Origin: Siphonodentalium dalli
Taxonomy: Eukaryota; Mollusca; Scaphopoda; Gadilida; Siphonodentaliidae
Direction of reading: 5' to 3'
Assembly: GCA_032622095.1 (NCBI GenBank)
Contig: CP136067.1
Location: 173,820,556 to 173,884,555, forward strand
DNA length: 64,000 nt
The first letter of the stretch is position 1, and each line of letters begins with the position of its first letter. The notes beneath the pieces were generated by a model that made no database searches, was not told where the DNA came from, and worked only from the letters and a program-made list of their open reading frames with translations. Positions 35,756-46,030 of this stretch are shown piece after piece. The position numbers were made by a program, and so were the translations under genes.

Positions 35756-36844
35756 TTAGGCTGGATGTCTGGTTGGTGTGGCTGTTGGTTGGCTGGCTTT
35801 AAGGCTGATGCGTCTTGGATGCTTGGTTGGTGGTGTGGCTGGCGAAGTGCTTGAGTGGTTGGGGGCTGTATTGGCGTTGGCCGGTGAGGTTATTGGCTGG
35901 CTGGTGATTTGGCTGTTGGTTGGCTTGGTTGACGGTTGTATGGGATCTAGATGGGTCTGTCGGTGTTTGTTGGTCTTTTTGGTGGAGAGCAGCTGGTTTC
36001 GCAGACGGAGTTCTTGCATGAGTGGGCTGTTGTCTATTCTGGCGAGGGTCTGGTTTCTGAGGTCGGTTAGTCGTTGTTTCATCGTAGGTATGTCTGCTGC
36101 GTCGTGGAGGGCTTGGTTTGGTGTGAAGATTGGCTGATGTAGAGCGATGCGGAGAGCTTTGTTTTTGACTTTCTGCAGGGTTTCGATTGAGCTGTTGGAG
36201 GCTGCTGCTATGATGGGTGCGCCATACTCCATTACTGGGCGGACGTATAGTTTGAAGAGGTTGATGATGGTGTGGCTGTTGGTTCCCCAGTCGGTACCTC
36301 TGAGACAACCTAGCAGGTTTGTTCTTTTTCTGGCTTTGTCGGCGACTTTTTTGATGTGCGCGGCGAAGGTCATTCGTTGGTCAAGGGTGATTCCTAGTAG
36401 GATGGCTTGGTTGGATGGTTGAACGGTCTCGTTGTCTATCTTGATGTTGATAGTCTGTGTTGTTTTTCTCTGGTGGAATATGATGAGTTGGGTTTTCTTG
36501 GCGTTGAGTTTTATTCTCCATCTAGAGCACCATGTTGATAAGTCGTCGAGGGTCTTTTGTAATCGTTTTTGTAGGATCCTGGTGTTTTTGTGTGTTGTCC
36601 AGAGTCCTAGGTCGTCGGCGAATTGTGAGATTTCTACGTTGTTTCTTGGGTTGGTGGGTATGTCATTGGCGTATATGAGGAAGAGGAGTGGGCTGAGTAC
36701 CGATCCTTGTGGGGTTCCGGCGCGTAGGAATACTGGGCTGGATGTGTCGTTGTTGATGCGGACGCTGAGTTGACGATCTTGTAGGAAAGAGGATACTAGG
36801 CGATGTTGAGCTGGCTGAACTTGTATCTTAGGCCGTCGTGCCAT
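35756..36844 (-). CDS. reverse transcriptase palm to C-terminus, element G
   Basis: A 362-codon open frame. LVSSFLQDRQLSVRINNDTS and RAGTPQGSVLSPLLFLIYAN (motif B) precede VEISQFADDLGLWTTHKNTR (motif C, FADD). Then come KLNAKKTQLIIFHQRK, LLGITLDQRMTFAAHIKKVA and LYVRPVMEYGAPIIAAASNS, the usual Jockey-type thumb blocks. The last about 90 residues are Ser/Pro/Thr/Gln-rich, with no Cys/His cluster. Motif A lies upstream in the overlapping frame 36796-37608. Confidence 0.85.
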   Translation of the reverse strand: MARRPKIQVQPAQHRLVSSFLQDRQLSVRINNDTSSPVFLRAGTPQGSVLSPLLFLIYANDIPTNPRNNVEISQFADDLGLWTTHKNTRILQKRLQKTLDDLSTWCSRWRIKLNAKKTQLIIFHQRKTTQTINIKIDNETVQPSNQAILLGITLDQRMTFAAHIKKVADKARKRTNLLGCLRGTDWGTNSHTIINLFKLYVRPVMEYGAPIIAAASNSSIETLQKVKNKALRIALHQPIFTPNQALHDAADIPTMKQRLTDLRNQTLARIDNSPLMQELRLRNQLLSTKKTNKHRQTHLDPIQPSTKPTNSQITSQPITSPANANTAPNHSSTSPATPPTKHPRRISLKASQPTATPTRHPA

Positions 36845-37608
36845 ACGGAATCGAAGGCCTTCTCAACGTCAAGGAATACTGCAGCTGTTAACCAGTTTTT
36901 GCCAAGGGATAGTCGGGTGTCTTCAGCTAGTCGTATGGTGTGTTCCATGCCTTCTTTGCATTGTCGGTAGCCGCGCTGCCACGGGTTGAAGAAGTCGGAG
37001 GATTCAAGGTGCTCTCGTAGTCGGCTGCTGATAATTCTTTCGAATAGTTTCCCGGTACATTGGAGGAGGCTGATGGGTCGATAGTTGTTGGGAATGGCGC
37101 GGTCTTTGTCTGGCTTGGGTATCATGATACCGACGGCGGTTCTCCATGCTGTTGGGAAGTATCCAATGGTCAGGCAGGCGTTGAATAGAAGGAGTAGTCT
37201 GGCGAAGAAGGCTGGAGGGGCTTGTCGTAGGATGGAGTATGTGATGCTGTCGTTGCCTGGTGCTGAGTTGCCTTTTCCCTTATTTAGGTTAGATGCGATT
37301 TCGTCTTGTGTGATTGGAGATGCTACGGGGAAGACGTCATCGTGGTCGTTGGTGGTACTTGGAAGTGGTTTGAAGAGGTCGGGGTTGTCTTTGATGTGGT
37401 GTTCTACAGTTGCTTTGAAGGCGTCGTCGTAGGCTGGGCCTTGGTGGATGTTGTGGATTTTTTGAAGGTTGTCGGCGAAGGCTTCTGCTTTTTCTTTGTC
37501 TCCTGAGGTCAGGCTGCCATCGGGTTTTTTGAGGGGTTTTTCTGAGCTGTTGTTGTTTTTTCCTGTGCCGGTAAGGGATTTGAAGGTACTCCAGAAGTTT
37601 CTGTTCAT
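36796..37608 (-). pseudogene. linker, RT fingers and motif A, element G
   Basis: A 270-codon frame contains NFWSTFKSLTGTGKNN, GKGNSAPGNDSITYSILRQA, PKPDKDRAIPNNYRPISLLQ, WQRGYRQCKEGMEHTIRLAE and AAVFLDVEKAFDSVWHDGLR (motif A Asp). It ends at SQLNIA and overlaps frame 35756-36844, so one base change separates the two RT halves. Sequence is about 80% identical at protein level to the matching part of F by eye. Confidence 0.85.
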
Positions 37609-37612
37609 TCTT

Positions 37613-38139
37613 TTATCGCCGAGTTCGGTGGTCGACCGCTGTCAGGATGCTTGTTTTTCTTTTTTGACTGCGGCTTTGACTTGTCTGTTCATGTTGTTCA
37701 AGATTTCGGTAGTACATGTCGTTTGGGTTTTTCTGTTGGAGTCTTCTTAGCTTGCGTTTAAGTCGGATCATTTTCAGAGTTTCGGGGGAGACTCGCCATG
37801 CTGTGGTGTTGACTTGTTGTTTCGGGCATGCTGTATCTAGGGCTGATTCGAGGGTTTGGGATAGGTGCTGGCATGTCGCGTCAATGTCGCTGGTTGATGT
37901 GATGGGTGAGTTGTCTATGCTGTTGGTGAGTTGTTGTCGGAAACTGTCCCAGTCGGCTTTATTTAGGTTGCGGCGGAGGGTTTTCGGGTGGAGGTCGGTT
38001 GAGGCATTGCTGGATCTTATGTTTACGGGTAGGTGGTCGCTGGAGACATCGTCGCCAATATAGCACATGATTCCTTTAGTTGCGATGGATGGAGTAGCGA
38101 TAGCTAGGTCTAGGATGTCCCATTTGTTGGTCGCCGCGT
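37613..38139 (-). pseudogene. endonuclease end and linker, element G
   Basis: From the truncation point: NKWDILDLAIATPSIATKGI, then DDVSSDHLPVNIRSSNAST (final SDH block of the endonuclease), then QVNTTAWRVSPETLKMIRLK and KLRRLQQKNPNDMYYRNLEQ. The open frame extends to 38365 in F sequence, but homology to F's own endonuclease stops at about 38139, marking the 5' end of G. Confidence 0.8.
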
Positions 38140-38141
38140 GG

Positions 38142-38579
38142 CACAATCCCACGTCACCCAGTGCTATAAATGTCAGAAATTTAATCACACTGCAGAATTT
38201 TGTAAAAACAACATCATATGCAAGAACTGCGCGGGGAATCATAAACACCAAGATTGTACCACCGATATAAAAATATGTGCCAACTGTGACAATGACCACC
38301 ACGCAGCCTACAAAGGATGCAGAGTGTACAACAAGTGACAACATAAGAGACAGAAAAACTGACATATGCAGCAGCCACCAGCAAACCCGCCGAAATCACA
38401 GACACACTCAAACTTGCCGCAGTAATCACAACATCATTAGTCAAAGTTCTCACAGCATCAGATGAAAACAAACAATATCTCAACAGAAGTGTCAGTCATC
38501 ACGTTCGAGAAGCTGTCAACACCTTCTACAAAACACAACTAAGCACAGACGTCATACAACAATTCACATTCAGACGTTA
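38142..38579 (+). pseudogene. gag-like ORF1, zinc-knuckle C-terminal part, element F
   Basis: ORF1 resumes after G. TQCYKCQKFNHTAEFCKN is a canonical C-x2-C-x4-H-x4-C knuckle, followed by CKNCAGNHKHQDC and CANCDNDHHAAYKGC, two further knuckles. A stop at about 38336 is followed in another frame by TYAAATSKPAEITDTLKLAA and NRSVSHHVREAVNTFYKTQL, a helical C-terminus that ends at 38579. Three knuckles are normal for Jockey-clade ORF1 proteins and would bind element RNA. Confidence 0.8.
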
Positions 38580-38622
38580 AAACAACACCAACACCTAACA
38601 AGATCCAATTTCAACACCTACA

Positions 38623-40330
38623 ATGACTGACACGACTCACTCAAAGAACACCAGGAAATCGCCTGATTGCCTGTTGCACCTGTTCCACATAAACATCAAC
38701 GGATTAACACACAAGCGCCAAATCTTACAAGAATACATCACCGACCATCAACCAGATATAATCGCCATTAATGATACCAAGCTCGACGACAATAGCCGGA
38801 TCAACTTCACTAATTGCAAAATCGCGCGCCGGGACCGGAACACCCACGGGGGAGGTGTTGCATTACTCATACATAAAGACCTGAAACACGCCATGCTGAA
38901 CACAGAAGACATAGACGAAGATACCCTGGCAGTTGAGATAACCATACGTGGCATCAAGACTGCCATTGTAGCTACATACAACCCACCATCCACAGAACTC
39001 AACAGATTCTCCTTCAACCGCTTCCCATCTACACATCGACAATGCATCGGAGATTACAACGCGAAACACACCATCTACGGCTGCAACCTGACCAACACTA
39101 ACGGCGACCGAATGTTCGACATCATCGAAGACTTAGATCTAATCATACTGAACCACGAAGACGAACCAACACATTTCCACGCTCCAACCAACACATGGGA
39201 CATCCTCGACCTAGCCATCGCCACCCCATCCATCACCACAAAAGAATTCCAGTGCCAAGTAGGAGACGACATCTCCAGCGACCATCTACCCCTCCACATC
39301 AAGATCAGCAACAGCGTAGATCGCCACCAGAAAACTATGCGCTGCAACCTCAAAAAAGCCAACTGGGACCTTTTCCGACAACACATCACCGACAACATAG
39401 ACACCCCATCCATCACAACAACCAACATCGACACTACATGCCAGCAGCTCTCAAAGACCATAGACTCCACCCTAGACATAGCATCCCAGAAACAACAAGT
39501 CAACACCACAGCATGGCGAGTCTCCCCGGAAACCCTCAACATGATCCGACTAAAACGAAAACTACGAAGACTACAGCAGAAAAATCCAGGAGACCCCCAC
39601 TACAAACATCTCTACAACTCAATGAACAAACAAGTCAAAGCAGCAGTGAAAAAAGAAAAATCTGAATCCTGGCAACGAGCAACAACAGAACTCGGCAACA
39701 TGACAATGAACGAAAACTTCTGGAAAACATTCAAAACCCTAACCGGCACCGGAACAACCAACAACAAAACGGGGAAAAAACCCCCCAAAAAACCAGACGG
39801 AAACCTTACCTCAGGAGACAACGAAAAAGCAGAGACCTTCGCAGAATATCTAAAAAGGATCCACAACACCCACCAAGGCACAGCATACGACGACAACTTC
39901 AAAACCACCATCGAAAACCATATCAAAGACCTCTTCCAACCACTAAACAACACCGACAGCGACCTGGATGAAGTATTTCCCATTGCATCACCCATCACAA
40001 ACGAAGAGATAGCATCCAATCTAAAGAAGGGAAAAAACAATTCAGCTCCAGGCAACGACAGCATCACATACTCAATACTTCGACAAGCTCCACCAGCCTT
40101 CTTCGCCAGACTACTGTTACTCTTCAACGCACGCCAAACCATTGGATACTTCCCAACAGCATGGAAAACAGCAGTAGGAGTAATGATCCCAAAGCCAGAC
40201 AAAGACCGATCCATCCCCAGCAACTACCGACCCATCAGCCTCCATATATGTACGGGAAAACTCTTCGAGAGAATAATCAGCAGCAGACTCGGAGACCATC
40301 TAGATTCCTCCAACTTGTTTCAATCCATGG
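38623..40330 (+). CDS. ORF2 endonuclease and RT fingers, element F
   Basis: Starts at ATG 38623, 43 bases after ORF1 ends. Endonuclease blocks: LLHLFHININGLTHKRQILQ, DIIAINDTKLDDNSR (Glu replaced by Asp in the usual NETK/SETK position), THGGGVALLIHKD, AIVATYNPPS, IGDYNAKHTIYGC and DDISSDHLPLHIKI. A linker follows (WRVSPETLNMIRLKRKLRRL), then RT fingers (NNSAPGNDSITYSILRQA, PKPDKDRSIPSNYRPISLHI). The open frame continues to 40536, but past about 40330 it is off-frame: homology moves to the next frame (WQRGYRQGKEGIEH). The block between NPPSTELNRF and CIGDYNAK is shorter than usual. Confidence 0.85.
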
Positions 40331-41252
40331 CAGCGCGGTTACCGACAAGGAAAAGAGGGCATAGAACACATCATCAGAATAGCAGAAGACGCCCGACTAT
40401 CCCTAGGAAAAAACTGGACATCAGCCGCAGTCTTCCTAGACGTAGAAAAAGCCTTCGACTCAGTAAGGCACAACGGCCTCCGATACATGATCAGCCACCT
40501 CAACCTTGCAAGAAAATACACCGTTCCTCTTCTTAATCTACGCCAACGACCTACCCATAGACAAGAGAAACAACGTTGAAATATCACAGTTCGCCGACGA
40601 CCTAGGACTCTGGACGACTCATACAAATCCCCGAATCCTACAGAAAAGACAACAAAAGACACTCGACGACCTATAAACATTTTGCTCAAAATGGAGAATT
40701 AAACTCAACGCCAAAAAAACCCAACTCATCATATTCCACAGAAGAAAAACAACACAATCCATCAACATCAAGATAGACAACGAGACAATCCAACCATCCA
40801 ACCAAGCGATTCTACTAGGAATAACACTAGACAAGCAAATGACCTTCATCCATCACATCAACAAGATAGCCGATAAAGCCCGAAAAAGAACAAATCTACT
40901 ACGATGCCTCCTGGGAACAGACTGGGGAACCAACAGCCAAACCCTCATCAACCTCTACAAAATCTACGTCCGACCATTCATGGAGTACGGTGCTGCCATC
41001 ATCACAGCAGCCCCAAAGACCTACACTGAAAAACTACAGAAAGTCCAAAACCTAGCCCTCCGCATCGCGCTCCGCCAACCACCATGGACACCGATCAACG
41101 CCCTCCACGACGCAGCGGACATACCTACAATCAGTAAAAGACTGAATGAACTCAGAAACATGACACTATCCCGACTAGACAACAGCCCACTCATCCTAGA
41201 ACTACAAGTTAGAAATCAACTACGAAAAAGACAAAGTCCATCCTACAACTAG
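40331..41252 (+). pseudogene. RT palm to C-terminus, element F, with internal deletion
   Basis: RIAEDARLSLGKNWTSAAVF, then FLDVEKAFDSVRHNGLRY (motif A) are in the frame that replaces the previous one near 40330. At about 40510 the sequence jumps from SHLNLA to LFLIYANDLPID, missing motif B (roughly 150 bases compared with G). EISQFADDLGLWTTHTNPRI (motif C) follows, a stop interrupts near 40676, and 40839-41252 carries LYKIYVRPFMEYGAAIITAA and NALHDAADIPTISKRLNELR. The deletion alone would inactivate the enzyme. Confidence 0.8.
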
Positions 41253-41452
41253 ACGCAACAGACAGACCCATATAACCTCGACAGCACTTGACGACTCCAT
41301 CACGCTTCCGTCGCTTTGCCTCCAACCACAGTAACTACGACAGCCACAAGATCGATCCCCATCGAATAATAAAGAAAGGGTGAAGGGACATGCAAACTGC
41401 AGTCCGACCATCCTACCCGGCCTTCGGCCGGAAACGACCCAACAACAAAAAG
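41253..41452 (+). promoter_or_regulatory. 3' UTR and terminal hairpin of element F
   Basis: Ends with CCGGCCTTCGGCCGGAAACG and an A-rich tail. The stem CCGGCC/GGCCGG around a TTC loop is kept in copy G, where the loop reads TGC. Conservation of the stem with a changed loop points to a structure needed for reverse transcription. Confidence 0.6.
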
Positions 41453-41464
41453 AATTGAAATCGA

Positions 41465-42334
41465 ATAAATCAGTGGGACCAGACCAGGTCTCGAATGAGC
41501 TTTTAAGGTGCTTATTCCTCTAATGAGTGATGGCTTTGACAAAATATTTAACATAATTCTTCACACAGGGAACTACCCAAATGCATGGAGCGAGTCAATT
41601 CTCAGCTTAATCCACAAAAAAGGCGACAAGGGTGATCCGAATAACTATCGTGCTATAGCATTAAGCTCTACAATTGGGAAACTGTTTAATAAAATTGTAA
41701 ACCGTAGATTAATAGATTTTATTGTAAAAAATAAAATTATTAGTGAAAATCAATTCGGATTTTCTAATGGAAAGAGTAAAATTGATAGTGCGTTTGTGCT
41801 GCATGCCATAGTTCAACGATATAAGTCACTGAATCGACCACTGTATGCTGCCTTTGTAGACTTCCAAAAGGCCTTTGATACCATGAATAGGCAACTGCTC
41901 TTCGATAAAATGCAACACATCGGAGTTGAGGGCCAATCACTGCGTATAATCCGTTCACTATATGCTTCAAGTTGTTACACAACTAATACAAATAGAGAAC
42001 TTGGACCTGCTTGCTTATCGACCATTGGGGTCAGGCAAGGATTATGTTATCACCGAATTTATTCAAAATATTCATCGATGACATTAGGAATATATTTGAC
42101 GAATCGTGTGATCCAGTGACGATCGGGGATAGTCAATGCAATCATATTCTTTTCGCTGACGACCTCGTTCTATTGTCTGATAGTTCCACGGGACTCCAAA
42201 ACTGTCTAAACAAACTGAATCTCTACACGGATGCGAATGAACTTAAAGTTAACGCGGAAAAAACTAAATGCATGACAAACAAAAATAATTCCATCCTTCA
42301 TATCTCTGAGACCAAACTCGAAAATGTCAGGTAA
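41465..42334 (+). pseudogene. reverse transcriptase, element E
   Basis: NKSVGPDQVSNELLR resumes the frame broken at 34323. Next are HKKGDKGDPNNYRAIALSST, ENQFGFSNGKSKIDSAFVLH, YAAFVDFQKAFDTMNRQLLF (motif A) and TIGVRQGLC, then a break near 42045. Frame 42011-42334 supplies LSPNLFKIFIDDIRNIF (motif B end) and HILFADDLVLLSDSSTGLQN (motif C, FADD), followed by KVNAEKTKCMTNKNNS. Stops near 41520 and 42334 complete the damage. Confidence 0.82.
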
Positions 42335-42365
42335 TATACTTATCTTGGTATAACCTTTTCTAGTA

Positions 42366-43215
42366 ATGGCAATTCACAAAAGCTATCACAAACTAAGTTC
42401 CAAAGGGCTAAAAGCGATGCACTCACTATTCAATGCTTGTAACCATACATCACATCTCCCATCGTTAACGTCACTCAAACTGTTCCATAAACTGATCAAG
42501 CCAATAATCATGTATGGCAGTGAACTATGGGGTGTAGAAATAACATCTAAAAATCACGATCGCCTAGCCTGTGAATCAGTTCATATTCAATTTCGCAAAT
42601 GTTTATTAGGTGCTGGAAAATATGCATCAAATAATGCTGTCCGTGCAGAACTAGGCAGTTATCCTCTGTATATAGATGCAGCTTGCAGAATGTCGAATTA
42701 TGCTATCAGTGCCACCTCGCGTTGGGACTGCGAACTTCTACGAACTGCGGTTAAAGAACAACGGACGGTATTATCTACAAAATCAATTTTCAAATCAGTC
42801 GAATCTATAGGGTTAACTTTACCAGAGACTGGTCACGCCACCGACATGATAACGAAACATTTCCGAAAATCTTTACAAAATAGCTATAACGAGTGCTTCC
42901 AAGCTAGCCTGAGTGACAACTGCTCAAAATCAGGCAGCAACAAACTCAGATCATATCGTCTTTACAAGAAAGAGTATAGGCTTGAGCCCTATCTTCTCAA
43001 CGCGAAATCATTGGAAGACAGAAATAGATTCAGAATCAGTAACCATGTACTTGCTATAGAGAAGGGGCGTCATTTACAGCCCGTAGTAACATTAGAAGAT
43101 AGAAAGTGTGTGTGTTTGCTGTGATGATGTCACAGAAGATGAAATACATTTCCGTATGGAATGCACTGCATATTCACAACTACGAAAAGATCTTCTCGAA
43201 TCGATTGGTTAACCA
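42366..43215 (+). pseudogene. RT C-terminal region, element E
   Basis: A 252-codon frame with KLFHKLIKPIIMYGSELWGV, IQFRKCLLGAGKYASNNAVR and RAELGSYPLYIDAACRMSNY, matching the post-RT blocks of elements B and D. It ends at DRKCVCLL; in the next frame CCDDVTEDEIHFRMEC completes the C-x2-C...H-x4-C cluster. The relation of B, D and E is clear from this region. Confidence 0.8.
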
Positions 43216-43525
43216 TAATCCAAATATTCCATGCATTAACACAAACGATAAAGTTATTACTATATTGACACATGACTAGCCCACTCTAACACGAATAATA
43301 TGTAAACTGATCCGTCGATTCTTCGATGCTCGTGCTGAGCAAATAACAGTTAGGTAACCATAAATATGATACATGATACAGAGACTCCTTGTGCATCTTA
43401 GCATATTATGTAATTTTGTTCTTGTATATCTTACTATCACACGTTTTGTATATACTATTATCCATTGTATTAGCAAACTGTACTCGTGTGGGTGTTTTTG
43501 CCAATAAACCATTATCTATCTTGGA

Positions 43526-44033
43526 TTAGTTTAATGCGAATTAATATAATTTATTCCACCATAAACCACGCTGGCATTATCACGTAACTCTGAATTCGTT
43601 AACATAAATCTTCAAAAACTCAGAGACTATGGGATAGAAGGAATCTACGATATGCCTCTTCCGTCTGTGACCTCTTACCTCTGTAAGTGAATGAGGGTAC
43701 ATTGGGGTGTGGAATACTCGCTCAGTTTATGACCCCTCCCGCCACGGAACACATCGTTGTGTGTTCAAGTTTTGATTACTGGTTCCTGGCCATTGAGACC
43801 GTGGATTGCATTTCACCACTGTCTCCCAGAATGAGCACTGTACTGCTTTCCGCACACAAGCTATATGCCCATATTTCGGGTTCGTCGTGGGGTCGTGATG
43901 CTATGCTGCACCGGTTGAACCACCCAATTAAGTAATTGTTTCCTAAATTGTACCATATTATTTTCATATCCATTACTTGTGTGTTTACAAATTAATCTCG
44001 TCTACTACCACATCTTTGACCGATGTTAATACT
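43526..44033. other. gene-less stretch
   Basis: No coding frame with a recognisable domain. From about 43996 it becomes the first copy of a minisatellite of about 36 bp (ACATCTTTGACCGATGTTAA then TACTGGGGGATC) that continues at 45567-45612 after transposon H. Confidence 0.5.
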
Positions 44034-44041
44034 GGGGGATC

Positions 44042-45558
44042 AAGGGGGGGTCGGAAAAAATTTCCAGGCACGTATGATCATTTTAATTTTTTCCGGCCTC
44101 GGGGGACCCACCCACCCAATTTCTTCCGTTTCCGGCCTTTTTTTCCAGGCAATTTTGGACACCCACCCTTTTTTTTTCCGTTTCAGGAATTTTTTTCCGG
44201 TCAGTTTTGGACACCCACCCCCCTAAATTTGAGAAAATTATCAACTGAGCAACCAAATAGCTGATTATCCTGCATTATCACAATTTATTGCGCGATATTT
44301 GAATAGAACAGTGCATAATGAGATAACGATACTATTTGAATTTATCATATAAGTGTCTTTAATCAAGAAATGTGTCAACATAATCACATTTCTAGGGATA
44401 TATAGGCAGAGTGCCAAAGTTTTTATTAACATTCATTTTCATAATATATAGTCACATGATCTAGTCACATAATCACATTTGAGTATTCTACAGAATACAT
44501 GGTACCGGTACAACAAATTTCAGATTATTTGATATTTTGATATTTGCTATGTGATATACAGTAATGCCCTAATTAATTGACTCCATAACCGCAGCAAAAT
44601 AATGTGTAATTTTTCAGGATTTAGTTGGAAATATGGCTTGTTGTCATTCATCGGAAAGCTCTCCGCTGAAAAATTACCCATTATTCTGCTGTGGTTATGG
44701 AGTCGTTTAATTAGGGCATTACTGTATTGCTGGAACCAAATTGTTTATCAAAACATGTGGAAATACAACTGTTCATCCCAGTTTATCCCAGTTTGAAGAA
44801 TAATGCTAATACCAAACACAACCATGATATACCCGCGTGACTCTTCTTGGTGCATCTCAGAAACCAGAACTGAGGAAACATGTTATAGTGTGTAATGACA
44901 GGCTGGTAGCCACTGCCTGAAGTAATAGGCTTCGTAATAATTGGGAATAATATGGATGGATAGCCCAATCTCACTTCTTTTTTGCTCACGATATCAGTGA
45001 CGATAAAATCTTTGTTACTGTGATCAACATTACAAGCTGATCCACATTAACTTGGAAAACAATTTGAAATTGTTCAAGCTGGCCCGGCTGGCCTTCAATT
45101 TATTTGTTAAGATTTAATGTTTTATGTTGTCAAAAGTCTATTTTATTCCATTATTTATTATATCTTTATTTCCATGTCACATATGGTCAAATGTGCTTTC
45201 ACATTATTGATTATTTTCAGCTGAGTTCTGCATAGTTATTCTTATTTTGTTGTATCAGTAGATGGAATCCTGATTAAATTAAATTTTCCAATAGCGCAGT
45301 TTCTAGTTATATCAAGTTGAATTTGGGTTATTGTTGGCCATTGTGCAACTGATCCAACTTCTGATAACCTCTATATATAGTATAGCATTACTATTAACTA
45401 TATATATGACCTGTTTCTGTTCAAAACACATCAAAATAAGACTCAATAGCAGGAATGGAAAAATAATTTGGCATATGGAAAAAACTGCTTTTTGGACCCG
45501 AGAGACACCCACCCACCCCATCATACGTGCCTGGAATTTTTTTCCGACCCCCCCCCTT
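44042..45558. mobile_element. 1.5-kb non-autonomous DNA transposon H with 8-bp duplication
   Basis: Left end AAGGGGGGGGTCGGAAAAAA then TTTCCAGGCACGTATGAT is inverted at the right end (ATCATACGTGCCTGGAATTT, TTTTCCGACCCCCCCCCTT to 45558). GGGGGATC flanks both ends (44034-44041, 45559-45566), and the target itself is a short minisatellite. The first 180 bases contain a C/T-rich duplicated segment (CCGTTTCxGGxxTTTTTTTCC). There is no transposase. An 8-bp duplication is seen in hAT, P and Merlin; the G-rich end is not typical enough to choose. Confidence 0.75.
44559..44724. mobile_element. 166-bp mariner/pogo-type MITE inside transposon H
   Basis: CAGTAATGCCCTAATTAATT at 44559 is mirrored by AATTAGGGCATTACTG ending at 44724. 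The arms extend about 59 bases each with few mismatches (ACTCCATAACCGCAGC against GCTGTGGTTATGGAGT). TA lies directly outside both ends. The CAGT start, TA target and hairpin form fit non-autonomous Tc1/mariner-superfamily elements. Confidence 0.8.
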
Positions 45559-45566
45559 GGGGGATC

Positions 45567-46030
45567 TACGACATCTGTTACCGATGTTAATGCTGGGGGA
45601 GCTACGACATCTGTGACATATCGAAAGATATGCTCAATTTAAATTATGACTATATATCCGAGCGATGTAGGAAAATGGAACATGGAGAACTAGTCTATTG
45701 TGGATTGTTGGGTATATTCCCACAACCTAATACATTGACTATGATTGGAGCACGCAGGAGTCGCTATTTATACTCTCCGCGCCCACGCAGAGAATGTTTT
45801 GCAAACTTATCGAGAACGTGATACTTGACAAAGTAGGAATGCAATGGGTCGTAATAAGAGCGCAATACAAATGTGGTAAACGTCATAGGAGCATACCTTG
45901 TTTTAAAAGTTTGACAGTTCTGGACAGTTTTCCGCGCTCCTCCTGCGTGTTACTCATATTTTAGTACCTTTTCAGCGCAACGCAAGCGCCGGCCTGATCG
46001 CAGCGGAGTGTGACAGTGGATGTATATCTG
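45567..46030. other. minisatellite remainder and gene-less stretch
   Basis: 45567-45612 continues the roughly 36-bp repeat split by transposon H (ACATCTGTTACCGATGTTAA, ACATCTGTGAC). From there to 46030 I see no gene; a 63-codon frame at 45630 has no recognisable feature. Confidence 0.45.

Larger units (their letters stand above)
35574..38139 (-). mobile_element. retrotransposon G: 5'-truncated inverted copy of the F family inside F
   Basis: The 3' end on the minus strand is at 35574, with an (ACA)n tail preceded by CCGGCCTGCGGCCGG and the same 3' UTR as F. The 5' end is at about 38139, in the endonuclease. Flanks GGAACAACCCC (35563-35573) and GGCACAATCCC (38140-38150) are a diverged target duplication of ORF1 sequence (9 of 11 bases match). 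It is 2.57 kb long. Its longer Ser/Pro/Thr-rich C-terminus and substitutions show it is not a tandem duplicate of this particular F copy. Confidence 0.85.
34336..41452 (+). mobile_element. Jockey-like retrotransposon F, nearly full length, carrying inserted copy G
   Basis: Flanked by AATTGAAATCGA on both sides (34324-34335 and 41453-41464), a 12-bp target duplication of element E sequence. It has a 5' UTR (34336-34455), ORF1 of gag type with zinc knuckles (34456-38579, interrupted by G), ORF2 with endonuclease and RT (38623-41252), and a 3' UTR ending in CCGGCCTTCGGCCGG and an A-rich CAACAACAAAAAG tail. Without G it is about 4.55 kb. Defects are a few frameshifts and an in-RT deletion, so it is recent but inactive. 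Confidence 0.88.
33337..43525 (+). mobile_element. non-LTR retrotransposon E, split by element F
   Basis: Plus-strand element related to B and D. The second half of the endonuclease and the linker are at 33337-34323; RT and C-terminus at 41465-43215; AT-rich 3' region to about 43525. The 5' half of the endonuclease is missing: coding starts directly after the (ATC)n tail of element C, so E is 5'-truncated there or was cut by a rearrangement. Element F lies inside with a 12-bp duplication of E sequence. Confidence 0.7.

Noticed and set aside
35778-37750. Plus-strand frames opposite element G
   Set aside because: Same reason: antisense to RT coding on the minus strand, no domain of their own.
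38748-40299. Long minus-strand frames opposite element F ORF2
   Set aside because: They are shadows of the coding strand; only the plus frame has endonuclease and RT motifs.
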